Assembly (NCBI RefSeq): GCF_002209555.1
Contig: NZ_NJIF01000003.1
Location: forward strand, 868,001 to 932,000
Length of the DNA stretch: 64,000 nt
Direction of reading: 5' to 3'
Origin: Achromobacter insolitus
GTDB lineage: Bacteria > Pseudomonadota > Gammaproteobacteria > Burkholderiales > Burkholderiaceae_B
Shown in pieces: positions 19,087 through 28,158 of this stretch (position 1 is its first letter; each line of letters starts with the position of its first letter). A program made the position numbers and the translations under genes. Below the pieces are notes generated by a model. It saw only the letters and a list, made by a program, of their open reading frames with translations. It ran no database searches and was not told the DNA's origin.

Positions 19087-20589
19087 TTACCCAGCGGGGT
19101 GGTAATCCGATGGCGCCATGGCATCCAGCGGATACAGCGGCCGGCTGCGGCGCTCATAGGGAAACAGCGCGAAATCCGAACTGGTGACGCCCGCGCTGGC
19201 GCACTCCACCAGCGCCTGCGATATCGGCTCAAACACCGGCCGGCAGTACATGCGGGACTTCACCAACACGAAACGGGCCCGCCGCGGATCCAGCCCCATG
19301 CTCTCGAACACCCCCAGGTCCCAGGGCTCGTGGGTTCTCTCGGTGATCACCAATTGCGCCGCACCGATGTCCAGCACCGCGCTGCGGCCCATGCATGCCG
19401 TCTGCCCGGTGTAGGTCGGGCCGGTAATGACGTATTCGCCGTTGGTCACTGCGCGGACCACGCCCCGCAGCCGCACGGGCGCCGCCGGCCGGCCTATGGC
19501 GGGGATCGGTAGTTTGTTCCCCACCGGCAGCTCCACCTGGCTGCCCTCGCCCGCCGCGGCCAGCGCCTCGACGGCTTCGGGATCGCAATACAGGCCCGCG
19601 ATGATCCCCGTCAGCCCGGCCTCCACCGCCGCGACCAGCACTTCCATGGTGTCACAGGTGCCGCCGGACATGCAGTTGTCGCCGTGGTCGAGCAAAAGCA
19701 CGGGTTTATCCGCGCCGCGCGCCAATTCGGCCGCCCGGGCCAGCGACTCGCCCAGGGGTTCGCTGTCGTAAAAATAGCCGTCGCGCTCGGCCCAGATGGT
19801 CGTGGCCATCGCGGCCGCGGTCCGTTCCGCCTGCTCCTGCGTCCCCGAACCCACCACGACGACGCTCAGGCAGGGATCGGGTATGTCGGCCAGCGCAAAA
19901 CCCGCCAGCACGGACACGCCCAGGATGCCGCCCTCCTCCTCCGCGCGGCGCGCCGCCTGCACCGCGTTGCGCATGGCTCCCTGGCCGGTGGCGCTGCGCA
20001 GGGTGTGCGTCATCAGCGGCAGGCGGCGCCAGGCCATCACCGGACGCGGACCGCCATTGAGCCAGTCGTACAGGATGCGGCCCGCATGCTCGCCGGTCTC
20101 GTACATGTCCACGTGCGGATAGGTCTTGAAGCTGATGATGACGTCGGCGTTGGCCATCATCTTGGGCGTGACATTGCCGTGCAGGTCCAGCGCCACCGCG
20201 ATGGGCACGTCCGGCGTCTGCCTGCGCAGGCGTTCGAGCAGGTCGCCCTCGCCATCATCGGTGGTCTCGGCCACCATGGCGCCGTGCAGGTCCAGCAGGA
20301 TGGCGCCGCAGCCCCGCGCGCCGGCCACGATCGCGTCGCACAGCTCGCGATAGGCCTGCGCCGACACCCGGCCGCTGGGGTAGGCCGTGGCGGAAACCGG
20401 CGTAACCAGCGTCGCGCCGTTTGCCTCGGCGATATCGATGAAGGCCGACATCGCCGTGCGCTTGCCTTTGTTCTCGTCGTAGGCCTGATCGCCAAAGGCG
20501 GGACCGTCATTGCCAAACGCGGACAGCGGCGTGGGCACCGGCGAGAACGTGTTGGTCTCGTGATTCAGGCGGGCGATCATGACCTTCAT
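19087..20589 (-). CDS. M81 family metallopeptidase (MlrC/microcystinase C-like)
   Basis: This 500-residue cytosolic protein belongs to the MlrC family, named for the last peptidase of microcystin degradation. Many members sit in operons for unrelated small peptides or amides. Family motifs are present: [12 protein letters not shown] at the N-terminus, LLDLHGAM (about 118-125) and [14 protein letters not shown] (about 300-313), the likely metal-binding segments. GCAAGGAG precedes the ATG. It is the last gene of the ANTAR-controlled operon, so it probably acts on the same imported compound or its product. The substrate is unknown. Confidence 0.9.
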   Translation of the reverse strand: MKVMIARLNHETNTFSPVPTPLSAFGNDGPAFGDQAYDENKGKRTAMSAFIDIAEANGATLVTPVSATAYPSGRVSAQAYRELCDAIVAGARGCGAILLDLHGAMVAETTDDGEGDLLERLRRQTPDVPIAVALDLHGNVTPKMMANADVIISFKTYPHVDMYETGEHAGRILYDWLNGGPRPVMAWRRLPLMTHTLRSATGQGAMRNAVQAARRAEEEGGILGVSVLAGFALADIPDPCLSVVVVGSGTQEQAERTAAAMATTIWAERDGYFYDSEPLGESLARAAELARGADKPVLLLDHGDNCMSGGTCDTMEVLVAAVEAGLTGIIAGLYCDPEAVEALAAAGEGSQVELPVGNKLPIPAIGRPAAPVRLRGVVRAVTNGEYVITGPTYTGQTACMGRSAVLDIGAAQLVITERTHEPWDLGVFESMGLDPRRARFVLVKSRMYCRPVFEPISQALVECASAGVTSSDFALFPYERRSRPLYPLDAMAPSDYHPAG

Positions 20590-20607
20590 TGTCCGGCTCC
20601 TTGCGGC

Positions 20608-21243
20608 TCAGTTGTTCTGCGATGGCCCCGGGCGCAAGCCGCCCAGGCCGAGTTTTTCCATGGCCTCGCTGGCCTCGATGATCATCGCGGCCACTTCCGC
20701 CACACTGACGCGCAGGCCCGTCGCCCGGGTCCGCATGTGTTCATAGGCGGCGCGCTCGTCCAGGCGCTGGTGGTCCATCAGCACGCGGATGGCCTTTTCG
20801 ATGACGCGCCTTGCCTTGATCGTGCTTTCCAGCTTGTTGATCTTGGACTGCTGGCGGCCCTGGAATTGCTTGGCGGAGCGCGCCAGCACCAGGGTGCTGA
20901 GCACCCCCGCCGAGCGGAAGGGCCGTGTCAGCACCCCGTGCGCATTGGTCTTGAGCAGCTGCTTCAGCGTGGTCGGGGTTTCGTACTCGGACAAGGCGAT
21001 CAGGGTGGCCTCGACCTCGCTGGCCGACCAGGCGGCGCTGTTCCGGCCGCATTGCGACACCTGGAAGAAGATGACGTCCACCCCTGTCGGCGGAACATCC
21101 GGAAACGGCCAGTGCAGATGGATGCGGCACCCGATGCGCTTGAGTTGTTCGACCAGCACGTCGCGGTCCTCGCCCGGTGGATACACCACCGCGACGGCCA
21201 CGCTGCGCAAGTCCTCGTAAAGGCGGCGTAGGCTATGGTCCAT
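20608..21243 (-). CDS. ANTAR-domain antiterminator, AmiR-like
   Basis: AmiR/NasR proteins bind leader RNA and stop premature termination. This 211-residue protein has an N-terminal pseudo-receiver (about 12-130, lacking the usual phospho-acceptor pattern). A coiled region (QFQGRQQSKINKLESTIKARRVIEKA) leads into a C-terminal ANTAR three-helix domain (about 135-200, AIRVLMDHQRLDERAAYEHMRTRA). It lies 2 bp after the AmiC-like gene, the same pairing as amiC-amiR in Pseudomonas. The operon leader carries a matching terminator (28006-28047). Confidence 0.93.
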   Translation of the reverse strand: MDHSLRRLYEDLRSVAVAVVYPPGEDRDVLVEQLKRIGCRIHLHWPFPDVPPTGVDVIFFQVSQCGRNSAAWSASEVEATLIALSEYETPTTLKQLLKTNAHGVLTRPFRSAGVLSTLVLARSAKQFQGRQQSKINKLESTIKARRVIEKAIRVLMDHQRLDERAAYEHMRTRATGLRVSVAEVAAMIIEASEAMEKLGLGGLRPGPSQNN

Positions 21244-21245
21244 GG

Positions 21246-22403
21246 CTATTTCAACCAGAACTCGTCCAGGCCGAACGCGGTGAGGTAGGGGTCAGGCTTC
21301 ACCGGTTCATCGCTTTCCCAGACGATATCGAAGCGTCCGTCCTCACGGCACACGCCGATGCGCGGCGTCAGCACGCTATGGTTGTTTTCCGACAGCACGG
21401 ACATCAGCCCGTCCGGCGCGTCGAACTGCACCTGATGCACCGCCTGCACGAGCTTGCGGGTGTCCATGCTGCCCACACGCTGCAAAGCGCGCGCGAAGAG
21501 GTGTATCTGGCTATAGCAGGTTTCCGCGTAGACACTGGCCGGATGATCGCCGAAGCGCGCGCGCCATCGCGCCAGGAAGTGCGCATTGGCCGGCGTGTCC
21601 ACCGTGTTGAAGTACGTGGCGGCCGTGATGTGTCCCACGCAGCGCCGAGGCCCGATCTCCGCGACCTCGGATTCCGCCATCGTCAGGCTGGCGATGGGGA
21701 TATGCGCGGTTTCCGTACCCTCGGCCTGGCAGACCTCGTGATAGCGCTGGTAGAAGCGCTGGGCGTCCGCGCCGATAAGAGTGGAAAACACCACGTCGGG
21801 CTGGATGCGCCGGATGTCCGCGACGACATCGTTGATCTCGCTGTCGTCGCAGCCCAGCGGCAGATAGGTTTCGTCGAGAATCTCGCCGCCGTGTTCCTCG
21901 ACGGTTTCGCGCATGATGCGGTTGGTCTCGCGCGGATAGATGTAGTCCGCGCCCACCAGGAATATGCGCGAGCCGCAATTCTGGATCAGGTAAGCCGCCA
22001 GCTGCATGCTGCCCTGGTTGGGCGCCGCACCGGTATAAATCACATTGGGAGAATATTCGAAGCCTTCGTAGACCGATCCATACCACAGCAGGGAATTGCT
22101 GCGCTCCACGACGGGGAGCATCGCCTTGCGGCAATGCGAGGTGCAACCGCCGAAAATGACGCTGACTTCGTCGTCCAACAGCAGGCGGGCCGCCAGCCGG
22201 CGATATTCTTCGGCATCGCTGCGCGGGTCGTACACCACCGGCGCAAGCGGCCGGCCCAGTACGCCGCCCAGTTCATTGATTTCTTCCACCGCGAGCACCG
22301 TGCCGAAGAAATGCTGCGATTCCGTGGTGCCGGTGACACCGCTGCGCGAGTAGAGCACGCCGATGCGCCAGCCTGGCCGGTCCTGGTCCTGGGGCGAGGT
22401 CAT
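21246..22403 (-). CDS. AmiC-like cytoplasmic ligand sensor (type I periplasmic-binding fold)
   Basis: This 385-residue protein is homologous to leucine-binding proteins but has no signal peptide, as in AmiC. AmiC holds AmiR inactive until an amide ligand releases it. Motifs include WRIGVLYSRSGVTGTTE at the N-terminus and SVIFGGCTSHCRKAMLPV (about 98-115). It precedes the ANTAR gene by 2 bp. It should be the ligand-sensing brake on antitermination for this operon. The effector is presumably the imported substrate, unknown here. Confidence 0.92.
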   Translation of the reverse strand: MTSPQDQDRPGWRIGVLYSRSGVTGTTESQHFFGTVLAVEEINELGGVLGRPLAPVVYDPRSDAEEYRRLAARLLLDDEVSVIFGGCTSHCRKAMLPVVERSNSLLWYGSVYEGFEYSPNVIYTGAAPNQGSMQLAAYLIQNCGSRIFLVGADYIYPRETNRIMRETVEEHGGEILDETYLPLGCDDSEINDVVADIRRIQPDVVFSTLIGADAQRFYQRYHEVCQAEGTETAHIPIASLTMAESEVAEIGPRRCVGHITAATYFNTVDTPANAHFLARWRARFGDHPASVYAETCYSQIHLFARALQRVGSMDTRKLVQAVHQVQFDAPDGLMSVLSENNHSVLTPRIGVCREDGRFDIVWESDEPVKPDPYLTAFGLDEFWLK

Positions 22404-22464
22404 GATGGGATCCTTGAGCAGGTATTGCGCATGTGCATCATTGCAAACTGTGGCCGCGTGCGGT

Positions 22465-23181
22465 TCATACTTTCAGATGAGCAATGATATTGCCCGCGGC
22501 CTCGGGCGCGCCAGCCACCCCTTCGTCGACGATACTGCCCTGCTTGAGCACCAGATAGCGATCTGCCACGTCCAGGGCAAACGCCACGTTCTGCTCCACG
22601 ATGAACATCGTCGTGCCGTGCCGTTCGCGCTCCCAGGTCAGCGCGCGCCCCAGGCGCTCGATCACAGAAGGCTGCAGCCCTTCGGTGATTTCGTCCAGCA
22701 GCAAAAGCGCGGGCCGCTGCATCAGCCCACGCGCCACCAGCAGCATTTTCTGCTCTCCGCCCGACAGGGTACCGGCGTGCTGGCGCAAGCGGGCCGTGAA
22801 CACCGGGAACAAATCGGCGATCTCGGCAAAGCGCTCGTCGAACAGCTGCTCGCGCGCCAGGCCCAAGCGCAGATTGTCGCGGATGCTCAGGTCGGGAAAC
22901 AGCGGCTGCTCCTGCGCCGCATAGGCAACGCCGCAGCGCGCCACTTCGTGCGGGCGCAGCCGGGTGGCGTCCACCCCGCCCACGCTGACGCGCCCCCGCT
23001 GCTTGGGCAGGTAGCCCATGACGGTCTTGAGCAGGGTGCTCTTGCCCATGCCGTTCTTGCCCAACAAGGCCACGCAGGCGCCGCGCTCGACCGTGAGCGA
23101 CACGTCGTGCAGCACCATGGCCCGCTTGTAGCCGCTGGACACCTCTTCCAGGCGCAACGCCGGCGCCGCGATGCTCGTCAT
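22465..23181 (-). CDS. Branched-chain-amino-acid-type ABC transporter ATPase (LivF-like)
   Basis: This is one of two ATPases of the importer, 238 residues. Walker A is GKNGMGKST, the signature is LSGGEQKMLL, and Walker B is ALLLLDEIT, with the switch histidine position occupied by Gln in VEQNVAFAL, as is normal for LivF. It overlaps the LivM-LivG fusion gene by 4 bp (ATGA). Together with the fusion, LivH and the binding protein it makes a complete HAAT-family importer. Confidence 0.94.
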   Translation of the reverse strand: MTSIAAPALRLEEVSSGYKRAMVLHDVSLTVERGACVALLGKNGMGKSTLLKTVMGYLPKQRGRVSVGGVDATRLRPHEVARCGVAYAAQEQPLFPDLSIRDNLRLGLAREQLFDERFAEIADLFPVFTARLRQHAGTLSGGEQKMLLVARGLMQRPALLLLDEITEGLQPSVIERLGRALTWERERHGTTMFIVEQNVAFALDVADRYLVLKQGSIVDEGVAGAPEAAGNIIAHLKV

Positions 23182-25001
23182 TGCCCTGCTCCTTGCGGGG
23201 CCGGCGCGCTGCCGGCGTAGATGGTACGCACCAGTTCGGACTCCACGACCTCGCTGAAGCCCCCGTCCATGACGATGCGGCCCTGGTGCAGGACCACGAT
23301 GCGGGTCGCGATTTCCTTGACGAAGTCCAGGTCATGCTCGACCAGCAGGCAGCACAAGCCATAGCGGTGAGCCAGCGACGAGAGTATGCGGCCTATCTGC
23401 AGGCGCTCGGCTTTGCTGAGGCCGGCCGTCGGTTCGTCGAGCAACACGATGCCCGGCTCCAACGCCAGCACCATCGCCAGTTCCAGCGCCTGCTGCTGTC
23501 CGTGCGACAGGTCGCGCGCCACGCTGTCCAGGCACTGGTCCAGCCCGGTCACGCGCAGGGTTTCCAGTGCATAGGGTGGCAGGTCCAGCGTGGCTGAACG
23601 GCGCCACCAGGACGGCCGTTCGCGCAGCGTGGTCGCGATACGCAGGCTCTCGGCCACGGTCAGCGTGTCAAAGACATTGGCGTTCTGGAACTTGCGCCCC
23701 AGGCCATGGCGCACGCACTGCTCGGGGCCGTCGCGCTGCACCTCATGGCCATAGAGTTCGAGCCGCCCGCGGGAACGCTCCGCGCCGTCGGCAATGCAAC
23801 GCATCAGCGTGGTCTTGCCCGCGCCGTTGGGGCCGATCAGCCCCACCAGTTCGCCGCCGCTGGCTTGCAGGTCTATCCCTTCCAGCACTTTCAGGCTGCC
23901 AAAATGCTTGGACACGCCCGCCAGGTCCAAGGCCCGGACAGCGCCGCCGGATGGCCGCGGCGCCGTGGCGCGTTCGCCCAGCGCGGGCGCCGCCGGCCTT
24001 GCGGCGCGGCCGCGCCAAGGCGACGTCAATAGAGGCAGCAGGCCGCGCGGCAGCAGCAGGATCACCAGGACAAAGGTCACGCCCAGCAACAGTTGCCACA
24101 CGAACGGCATGTTGCCGCTGAGATAGGAGCCCGCCACATTGATCAGAATGGCGCCCAGCACCGGGCCCCAGATGGTGCCGCGCCCGCCCAGCGCCACCCA
24201 GATGATCAACTCCGTGCCGAAGACGAAGCCCGTGAGTTCCGGCGCCACCACGCCGCTGAACGCGCCATAGCCGAATCCCGCCAGGCTGGCTACCGCCCCG
24301 CAGATCACCAGCAGCGCGATGCGCCAGTGGGCCGTGTTCAGCCCCAGATAGCTGCAGCGCGCCTCGTTGTCGCGCAGCGCAACGAGAATGCGGCCGCCGT
24401 CGCTGCGCACCACCGCCCAGGCCATCAGCGCGACCGCCGACAGGCCTCCTGCCGCGATCACATACCAGGCTTCCAGCGACAGATCGAAGGTTTCGTAGCC
24501 GGTCAGGCCGGAGGACGAGCCGGTAAAAGTGCCGCCGGACAGCACCAGCTGCATCAGCACGATGGGCAGGACCAGCGAAATCACCGTGGCGAAGAACGGC
24601 GAAGCCCCGCGATAGAACGACAGCCAGCCGGTCACCAGCGCCAGCACCATCGCGGCGCCCACCGCCGCCAGCGCGGCCAGCGCCGCGATCGCCGGCGAAA
24701 ACCCGTAATGCGTGAAAGCGAGCCCGGCGGCGTAGGCGCCCACCCCGAAAAAAGCGGACTGCCCGAAGGTCAGGTAGCCGGTATAGCCCCACAGCACATC
24801 CACGGTGACGGCTGCCACCGCGAAGAACAGCGCCTTGATCAGGACGTTCAGGAGATAAGTGTCAAAGAGCCACGGCCCCGCAGCCGTCAGGACCAGGCAC
24901 AGGCCTGCCAGGCCCAGCAGACTGCGGCCACGCGAGGCGCGTGCCGAGGCGCCGGTATCGCCGCCAGCCAGCGTTTGGGGAATCAATGCGCGGTCAGTCA
25001 T
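23178..25001 (-). CDS. ABC transporter permease-ATPase fusion (LivM-LivG)
   Basis: This single 607-residue chain joins a LivM-type permease (about 25-335, eight or so membrane segments) to a LivG-type ATPase (about 360-600). The permease includes FGQSAFFGVGAYAAGL and LVALRDNEARCSYLGLN. The ATPase shows Walker A GPNGAGKTTLM, signature LSHGQQQALELA and Walker B GIVLLDEPTAGLS. In most Liv systems these are separate genes. The Ala/Pro-rich linker is about residues 330-360. No stop or frameshift is present, so the fusion is real in this sequence. It overlaps LivH by 8 bp. Confidence 0.93.
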   Translation of the reverse strand: MTDRALIPQTLAGGDTGASARASRGRSLLGLAGLCLVLTAAGPWLFDTYLLNVLIKALFFAVAAVTVDVLWGYTGYLTFGQSAFFGVGAYAAGLAFTHYGFSPAIAALAALAAVGAAMVLALVTGWLSFYRGASPFFATVISLVLPIVLMQLVLSGGTFTGSSSGLTGYETFDLSLEAWYVIAAGGLSAVALMAWAVVRSDGGRILVALRDNEARCSYLGLNTAHWRIALLVICGAVASLAGFGYGAFSGVVAPELTGFVFGTELIIWVALGGRGTIWGPVLGAILINVAGSYLSGNMPFVWQLLLGVTFVLVILLLPRGLLPLLTSPWRGRAARPAAPALGERATAPRPSGGAVRALDLAGVSKHFGSLKVLEGIDLQASGGELVGLIGPNGAGKTTLMRCIADGAERSRGRLELYGHEVQRDGPEQCVRHGLGRKFQNANVFDTLTVAESLRIATTLRERPSWWRRSATLDLPPYALETLRVTGLDQCLDSVARDLSHGQQQALELAMVLALEPGIVLLDEPTAGLSKAERLQIGRILSSLAHRYGLCCLLVEHDLDFVKEIATRIVVLHQGRIVMDGGFSEVVESELVRTIYAGSAPAPQGAGQ

Positions 25002-25827
25002 GGGCGAATCCTTGGGGACGCAGGCGCAGCGTCAGCGCGGCCAACACGGCAATAGTGACGCCGCCCAGGATCGGGCTGACGTAGACGCTCACCAGCACCT
25101 GGCAGGCGCCGTAGACCAGGCAGGTCAGCATGAGCGCGGTGATCGAATGGCCCGACACCATGACCAGCATGAAGGCGCTGACCAGCCACGGCAGGCCCAT
25201 GTTTGGATCCACGCTGGACAGCGGCGTGATCAGCGCGCCGGCCAGCGCCCCCAGCCCCGCGCCCAGGCCGAACGTGGTGAAACGGATGCGCTCGGCATTG
25301 ATGCCCAGGCCGCGCGCCAGGTCTTCGTTCATGATCACGGCCCGGGTCCGCACGCCAAAGCGCGTGCCGTTGAGCAGCAAGCTCATGGCCGCATACATCA
25401 GCAGCGCGCCGGGCACCAGGAGAAGCCGGTACGCCGAATACTCCGTGCCCAGGAAAGACACGGCGCCCTGCACCGGCGAATCGACGAACTGCACCTCGCG
25501 GCCGAAGGCCATGGTGATCAGTTGGCCTATCACGATACCCAGCCCCCAGGTGGCCAGGATGGCGTCCAGCGGCCGTTTGTACAGCGGCTGCACGATCAGG
25601 CGTTCCACCCCCATGCCCACCAGCACGCCCACCGCCAGCGCGAAGGGCAAGGCCAACCAGGGATTCAACCCCAGCTGCGTCACCACCAGACTGGCATAGC
25701 TGCCCAGCGTAAGAATGGCGCCGTGCGCGAAATTGACGATCTTCATTACGCCAAAGATGATCATCAGGCCGGCCGTCACGATGAACAGCATGGCGGCCGT
25801 GCTCAGGATATCCAGCAGCAAACCCAT
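24994..25827 (-). CDS. ABC transporter permease (LivH-like)
   Basis: This 277-residue integral membrane subunit has about eight predicted helices. The LivH signature region is seen as GVMKIVNFAHGAILTLGSYA near the N-terminus. The C-terminal GAGLGALAGALITPLSSVDPNMG is the typical cytoplasmic coupling area. CCGGAGAG precedes the ATG. It pairs with the LivM half of the fusion protein to form the translocation pore. A hairpin lies between it and the upstream binding-protein gene. Confidence 0.94.
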   Translation of the reverse strand: MGLLLDILSTAAMLFIVTAGLMIIFGVMKIVNFAHGAILTLGSYASLVVTQLGLNPWLALPFALAVGVLVGMGVERLIVQPLYKRPLDAILATWGLGIVIGQLITMAFGREVQFVDSPVQGAVSFLGTEYSAYRLLLVPGALLMYAAMSLLLNGTRFGVRTRAVIMNEDLARGLGINAERIRFTTFGLGAGLGALAGALITPLSSVDPNMGLPWLVSAFMLVMVSGHSITALMLTCLVYGACQVLVSVYVSPILGGVTIAVLAALTLRLRPQGFAHD

Positions 25828-25838
25828 ATCGCTCTCCG

Positions 25839-25863
25839 GCGCCGCCGGCGGGACCGGCGGCGC
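25839..25863 (-). other. Stem-loop between binding-protein and LivH genes
   Basis: A perfect 10-bp stem GCGCCGCCGG / CCGGCGGCGC has a 5-nt loop. In this position such hairpins often stabilise the upstream message or partly stop transcription, so that binding protein exceeds permease. No T-run follows. Confidence 0.55.
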
Positions 25864-25880
25864 GTGTCATGGCATGGCCG

Positions 25881-27047
25881 TCATTTCAGGTCCGGGCATT
25901 GCGCGCCCGGATCGACCTTGTCGAAGGTCTGCAGGATCTTGATGGAGCCGTCCTGCTGCACCTGGCCCAGACGCATGGTGAGCGCCGCGTGGCGCTGGCG
26001 GTCCATGGTCACCGGGCCGCGCGGGCCCTCGAAAGTAACCGTGCTCAGCGCCTGCACCACCTTGGGCGCGTCGGTGCCGCCGGCTTTTTCAACCGCGGCC
26101 TTGTACAGGTAGAAGGCCTCATACTGCGGCGCGGAGAACTCATTGGCGGTCTTGGCGTCATTGCCGAACTTGGCCTTCAGCCCGTCCAGGAATTTGCGGT
26201 TCTGCGGCGTATCGATGCTGGTCAGGTAGGAGGCCGACATGTACATGCCCACTGCCGTGTCGCCCATGGTCTTGGCGGTGCCCTCGTCGATTGCCAGGTT
26301 GCCATAAGGCATGGACAGGCCCGCCGCCTTGACCTGCTTGGCCAGGCTGACATTGGGGCCGCCGCCCGCCGTCGAACTGATCAGCGCATCCGGGTTGGCG
26401 GAACGTATCTTTGACACCACCGGCGTCCAGTCGGAGCCATCGATGGGCAGGTATTCCTCGCCCACGACGCGGCCGCCCTGTTTTTCGATGTATTCCCGCG
26501 TGAACTTCAGCATGCCGCGGCCAAAGGCGTAGTCGCTGCCGACCAGGAAGAATGTCTTGGCCTTGCGGTCCTGCATGAAGTGGTCCACGACCGGCGCGAC
26601 CTGCTGCTCGGGCACCCAGCCATTCACATGCAGCCACCGGTTGCACGAGCGGCCTTCATAGAACGAGGTGTAGATATAAGGCACCTTCCCGCGCGAAACG
26701 ATGGGCAGCGCCGCATTGCGCGCCGCGCTGGTCTCCATGGCGATTATGGCGTCGACCTTCTTCTGGAACACCAGGGTGTCGTAGGCCTTCTGCGCCCCGA
26801 CCGCGCCGGAGGCATCGTCGGCAATCTCCAGCACGACCTGCCGGCCCAGGATGCCGCCGGCCGCGTTGATCTCGTCGGCCGCCAATTGCGAGGCCTGGAC
26901 GACGCCAGGCGCGACCACGCTATTGGCCCCGGACAGGCCGACAGGCACGCCGATGCGCAGCGGTTCTGCGGCATGCGCGCCGGCCAGGCCGGCCAGCAAG
27001 GCGACAAACGACAGGGGGATCCGGCAGCGGTTGTATAGGTTTTTCAT
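25881..27047 (-). CDS. ABC transporter substrate-binding protein (Leu/Ile/Val-binding type)
   Basis: This periplasmic receptor of the Liv-type importer has 388 residues. A Sec signal peptide (about 1-26, ending AGAHAA) is followed by the type I binding fold, with LRIGVPVGLSGANSVVAPG and the hinge region TFFLVGSDYAFGRGM. AAGGAGAAAACCC precedes the ATG. It is the second gene of the operon, directly after the hydrolase. Its ligand is probably the amide-type compound sensed by the AmiC-like protein. The two share fold but not signal peptide. Confidence 0.94.
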   Translation of the reverse strand: MKNLYNRCRIPLSFVALLAGLAGAHAAEPLRIGVPVGLSGANSVVAPGVVQASQLAADEINAAGGILGRQVVLEIADDASGAVGAQKAYDTLVFQKKVDAIIAMETSAARNAALPIVSRGKVPYIYTSFYEGRSCNRWLHVNGWVPEQQVAPVVDHFMQDRKAKTFFLVGSDYAFGRGMLKFTREYIEKQGGRVVGEEYLPIDGSDWTPVVSKIRSANPDALISSTAGGGPNVSLAKQVKAAGLSMPYGNLAIDEGTAKTMGDTAVGMYMSASYLTSIDTPQNRKFLDGLKAKFGNDAKTANEFSAPQYEAFYLYKAAVEKAGGTDAPKVVQALSTVTFEGPRGPVTMDRQRHAALTMRLGQVQQDGSIKILQTFDKVDPGAQCPDLK

Positions 27048-27085
27048 GGGTTTTCTCCTTGGGGGGAACGGCCGAGGACGGTCGC

Positions 27086-27976
27086 TCAGCGTTGCCGCAA
27101 GCTTGCGGCGGCGCCCAACTGCTCGTCATAGATATCGCGGCGCCTGTCGCGCAGCACGTGGTTGAAATCGTTCAATTGGCGCGCCCTGCGGGAGGCCCTG
27201 ACGTCGATGGGAGCGAGCAGGACTTCCTCCTGGTCGATGCTGGCGGGCCCCGCGGCGGTCCACCCCTGTGAACCCACGATCAGGCTGCGGCCCACGAAGG
27301 GCTGGCCACGCTCGGTGCCGACCCGGTCGGCGCATACGACCGTGAGGCCATTGCTGTGGGCCCCGCCCATGGTCAGTGCATGCGCCATGACGGGTCCGTC
27401 GCGCGTCTGTCCGGGCATCGGCACCCAGTTGGTCGGCACGGCCACGATGTCCGCGCCGCGCACTGCCAACAGCCGGTACACCTCGGGGAACCAGCCGTCG
27501 TAGCAAATCGCCACGCCGATGCGGCCCAATTCGGTATCGAACACCGGCAGTCCCAGGTCGCCGGCTTCGAAATACAGGTTTTCGTCGCCCCACAGGTGCA
27601 ATTTGCGATAGGTCCCCAGATAGCCCTCGGGCCCCGCAACCAGGGCGGCGTTGTAGAGGCGGCCGCCACTGCGCTCGGCGATGCCGGCCACCAGATAGAC
27701 GCCCAGGCGCTGGGCCGCCGCAATCCACGCCTGCGAGCTGGGGCCTTCGGGCACCGCTTCGGCCAGGGCGTAGGCTTCTTCGCGGCTTTCGAACATGTAT
27801 CCCGTGTTGGCCAGTTCAGGCAGGACCACCAGCCGCGCGCCCTTTGCGGCGGCCTGCTCCACCAATTCGATCGATCGTGTGATGTTGGCGGCGACTTCAC
27901 CGATGACGGGCTCCATCTGCACGCTGGCCACCCAGGTCACAGTGGCGGGGGAACGTTGCGGGTCCGACGCTTGCAT
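27086..27976 (-). CDS. Carbon-nitrogen hydrolase (nitrilase superfamily)
   Basis: This cytosolic amidase/carbamoylase-type enzyme has 296 residues. The full catalytic triad is visible: E54 in LPELANTG, K125 in YRKLHLWG and C158 in AICYDGWFPE. The family includes N-carbamoylputrescine amidase, omega-amidase and, more distantly, AmiE. It is the first gene after the terminator-bearing leader, the place held by amiE in Pseudomonas. It is therefore the likely first catabolic step for the imported compound. GGAG precedes the ATG. The substrate is unknown. Confidence 0.92.
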   Translation of the reverse strand: MQASDPQRSPATVTWVASVQMEPVIGEVAANITRSIELVEQAAAKGARLVVLPELANTGYMFESREEAYALAEAVPEGPSSQAWIAAAQRLGVYLVAGIAERSGGRLYNAALVAGPEGYLGTYRKLHLWGDENLYFEAGDLGLPVFDTELGRIGVAICYDGWFPEVYRLLAVRGADIVAVPTNWVPMPGQTRDGPVMAHALTMGGAHSNGLTVVCADRVGTERGQPFVGRSLIVGSQGWTAAGPASIDQEEVLLAPIDVRASRRARQLNDFNHVLRDRRRDIYDEQLGAAASLRQR

Positions 27977-28005
27977 GCGAGCTCCATACTCAGAAATTGA
28001 AAACG

Positions 28006-28047
28006 AAAAAGCCCCCGACCACGCGTTGCGTGCAAGTCGGGGGCTTT
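28006..28047 (-). terminator. Leader (attenuator) terminator ahead of the carbon-nitrogen hydrolase operon
   Basis: On the minus strand a perfect 12-bp stem AAAGCCCCCGAC / GTCGGGGGCTTT is followed by a T-rich tract. A nested 5-bp hairpin CACGC/GCGTG lies inside the loop. It ends about 30 bp before the first start codon, so transcription must pass it to reach the operon. That is the expected target of an AmiR-type antiterminator. Confidence 0.85.
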
Positions 28048-28121
28048 CATAGCCAGACTGAATGTTCGGGCAGCAATTATTGCTGCGGGGTACTGCAAGC
28101 CTTTCCGGTCTATGCTGACCG
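28042..28121 (-). promoter_or_regulatory. Candidate ANTAR-responsive leader RNA hairpins
   Basis: Three stem-loops precede the terminator in the minus-strand transcript. The first (28106-28121) has stem CGGTC/GACCG and a six-base loop AGCATA. The second (28070-28086) is GCAGCAA/TTGCTGC. The third (28042-28054) is GGCT/AGCC and shares bases with the 5' arm of the terminator, so the two cannot form together. ANTAR proteins are known to bind paired hexaloop hairpins. Only the first has a clear hexaloop, and its fourth base is A rather than the reported G. Confidence 0.5.
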
Positions 28122-28128
28122 TGTGCGA

Positions 28129-28158
28129 ATAATAGGGAGGCGCGGGTTCCCGGGACAA
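28129..28158 (-). promoter_or_regulatory. Predicted promoter of the ANTAR-controlled operon
   Basis: On the minus strand TTGTCC (28153-28158) and TATTAT (28129-28134) are 18 bp apart, giving a start near 28122 and a leader of about 145 nt. Confidence 0.5.
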
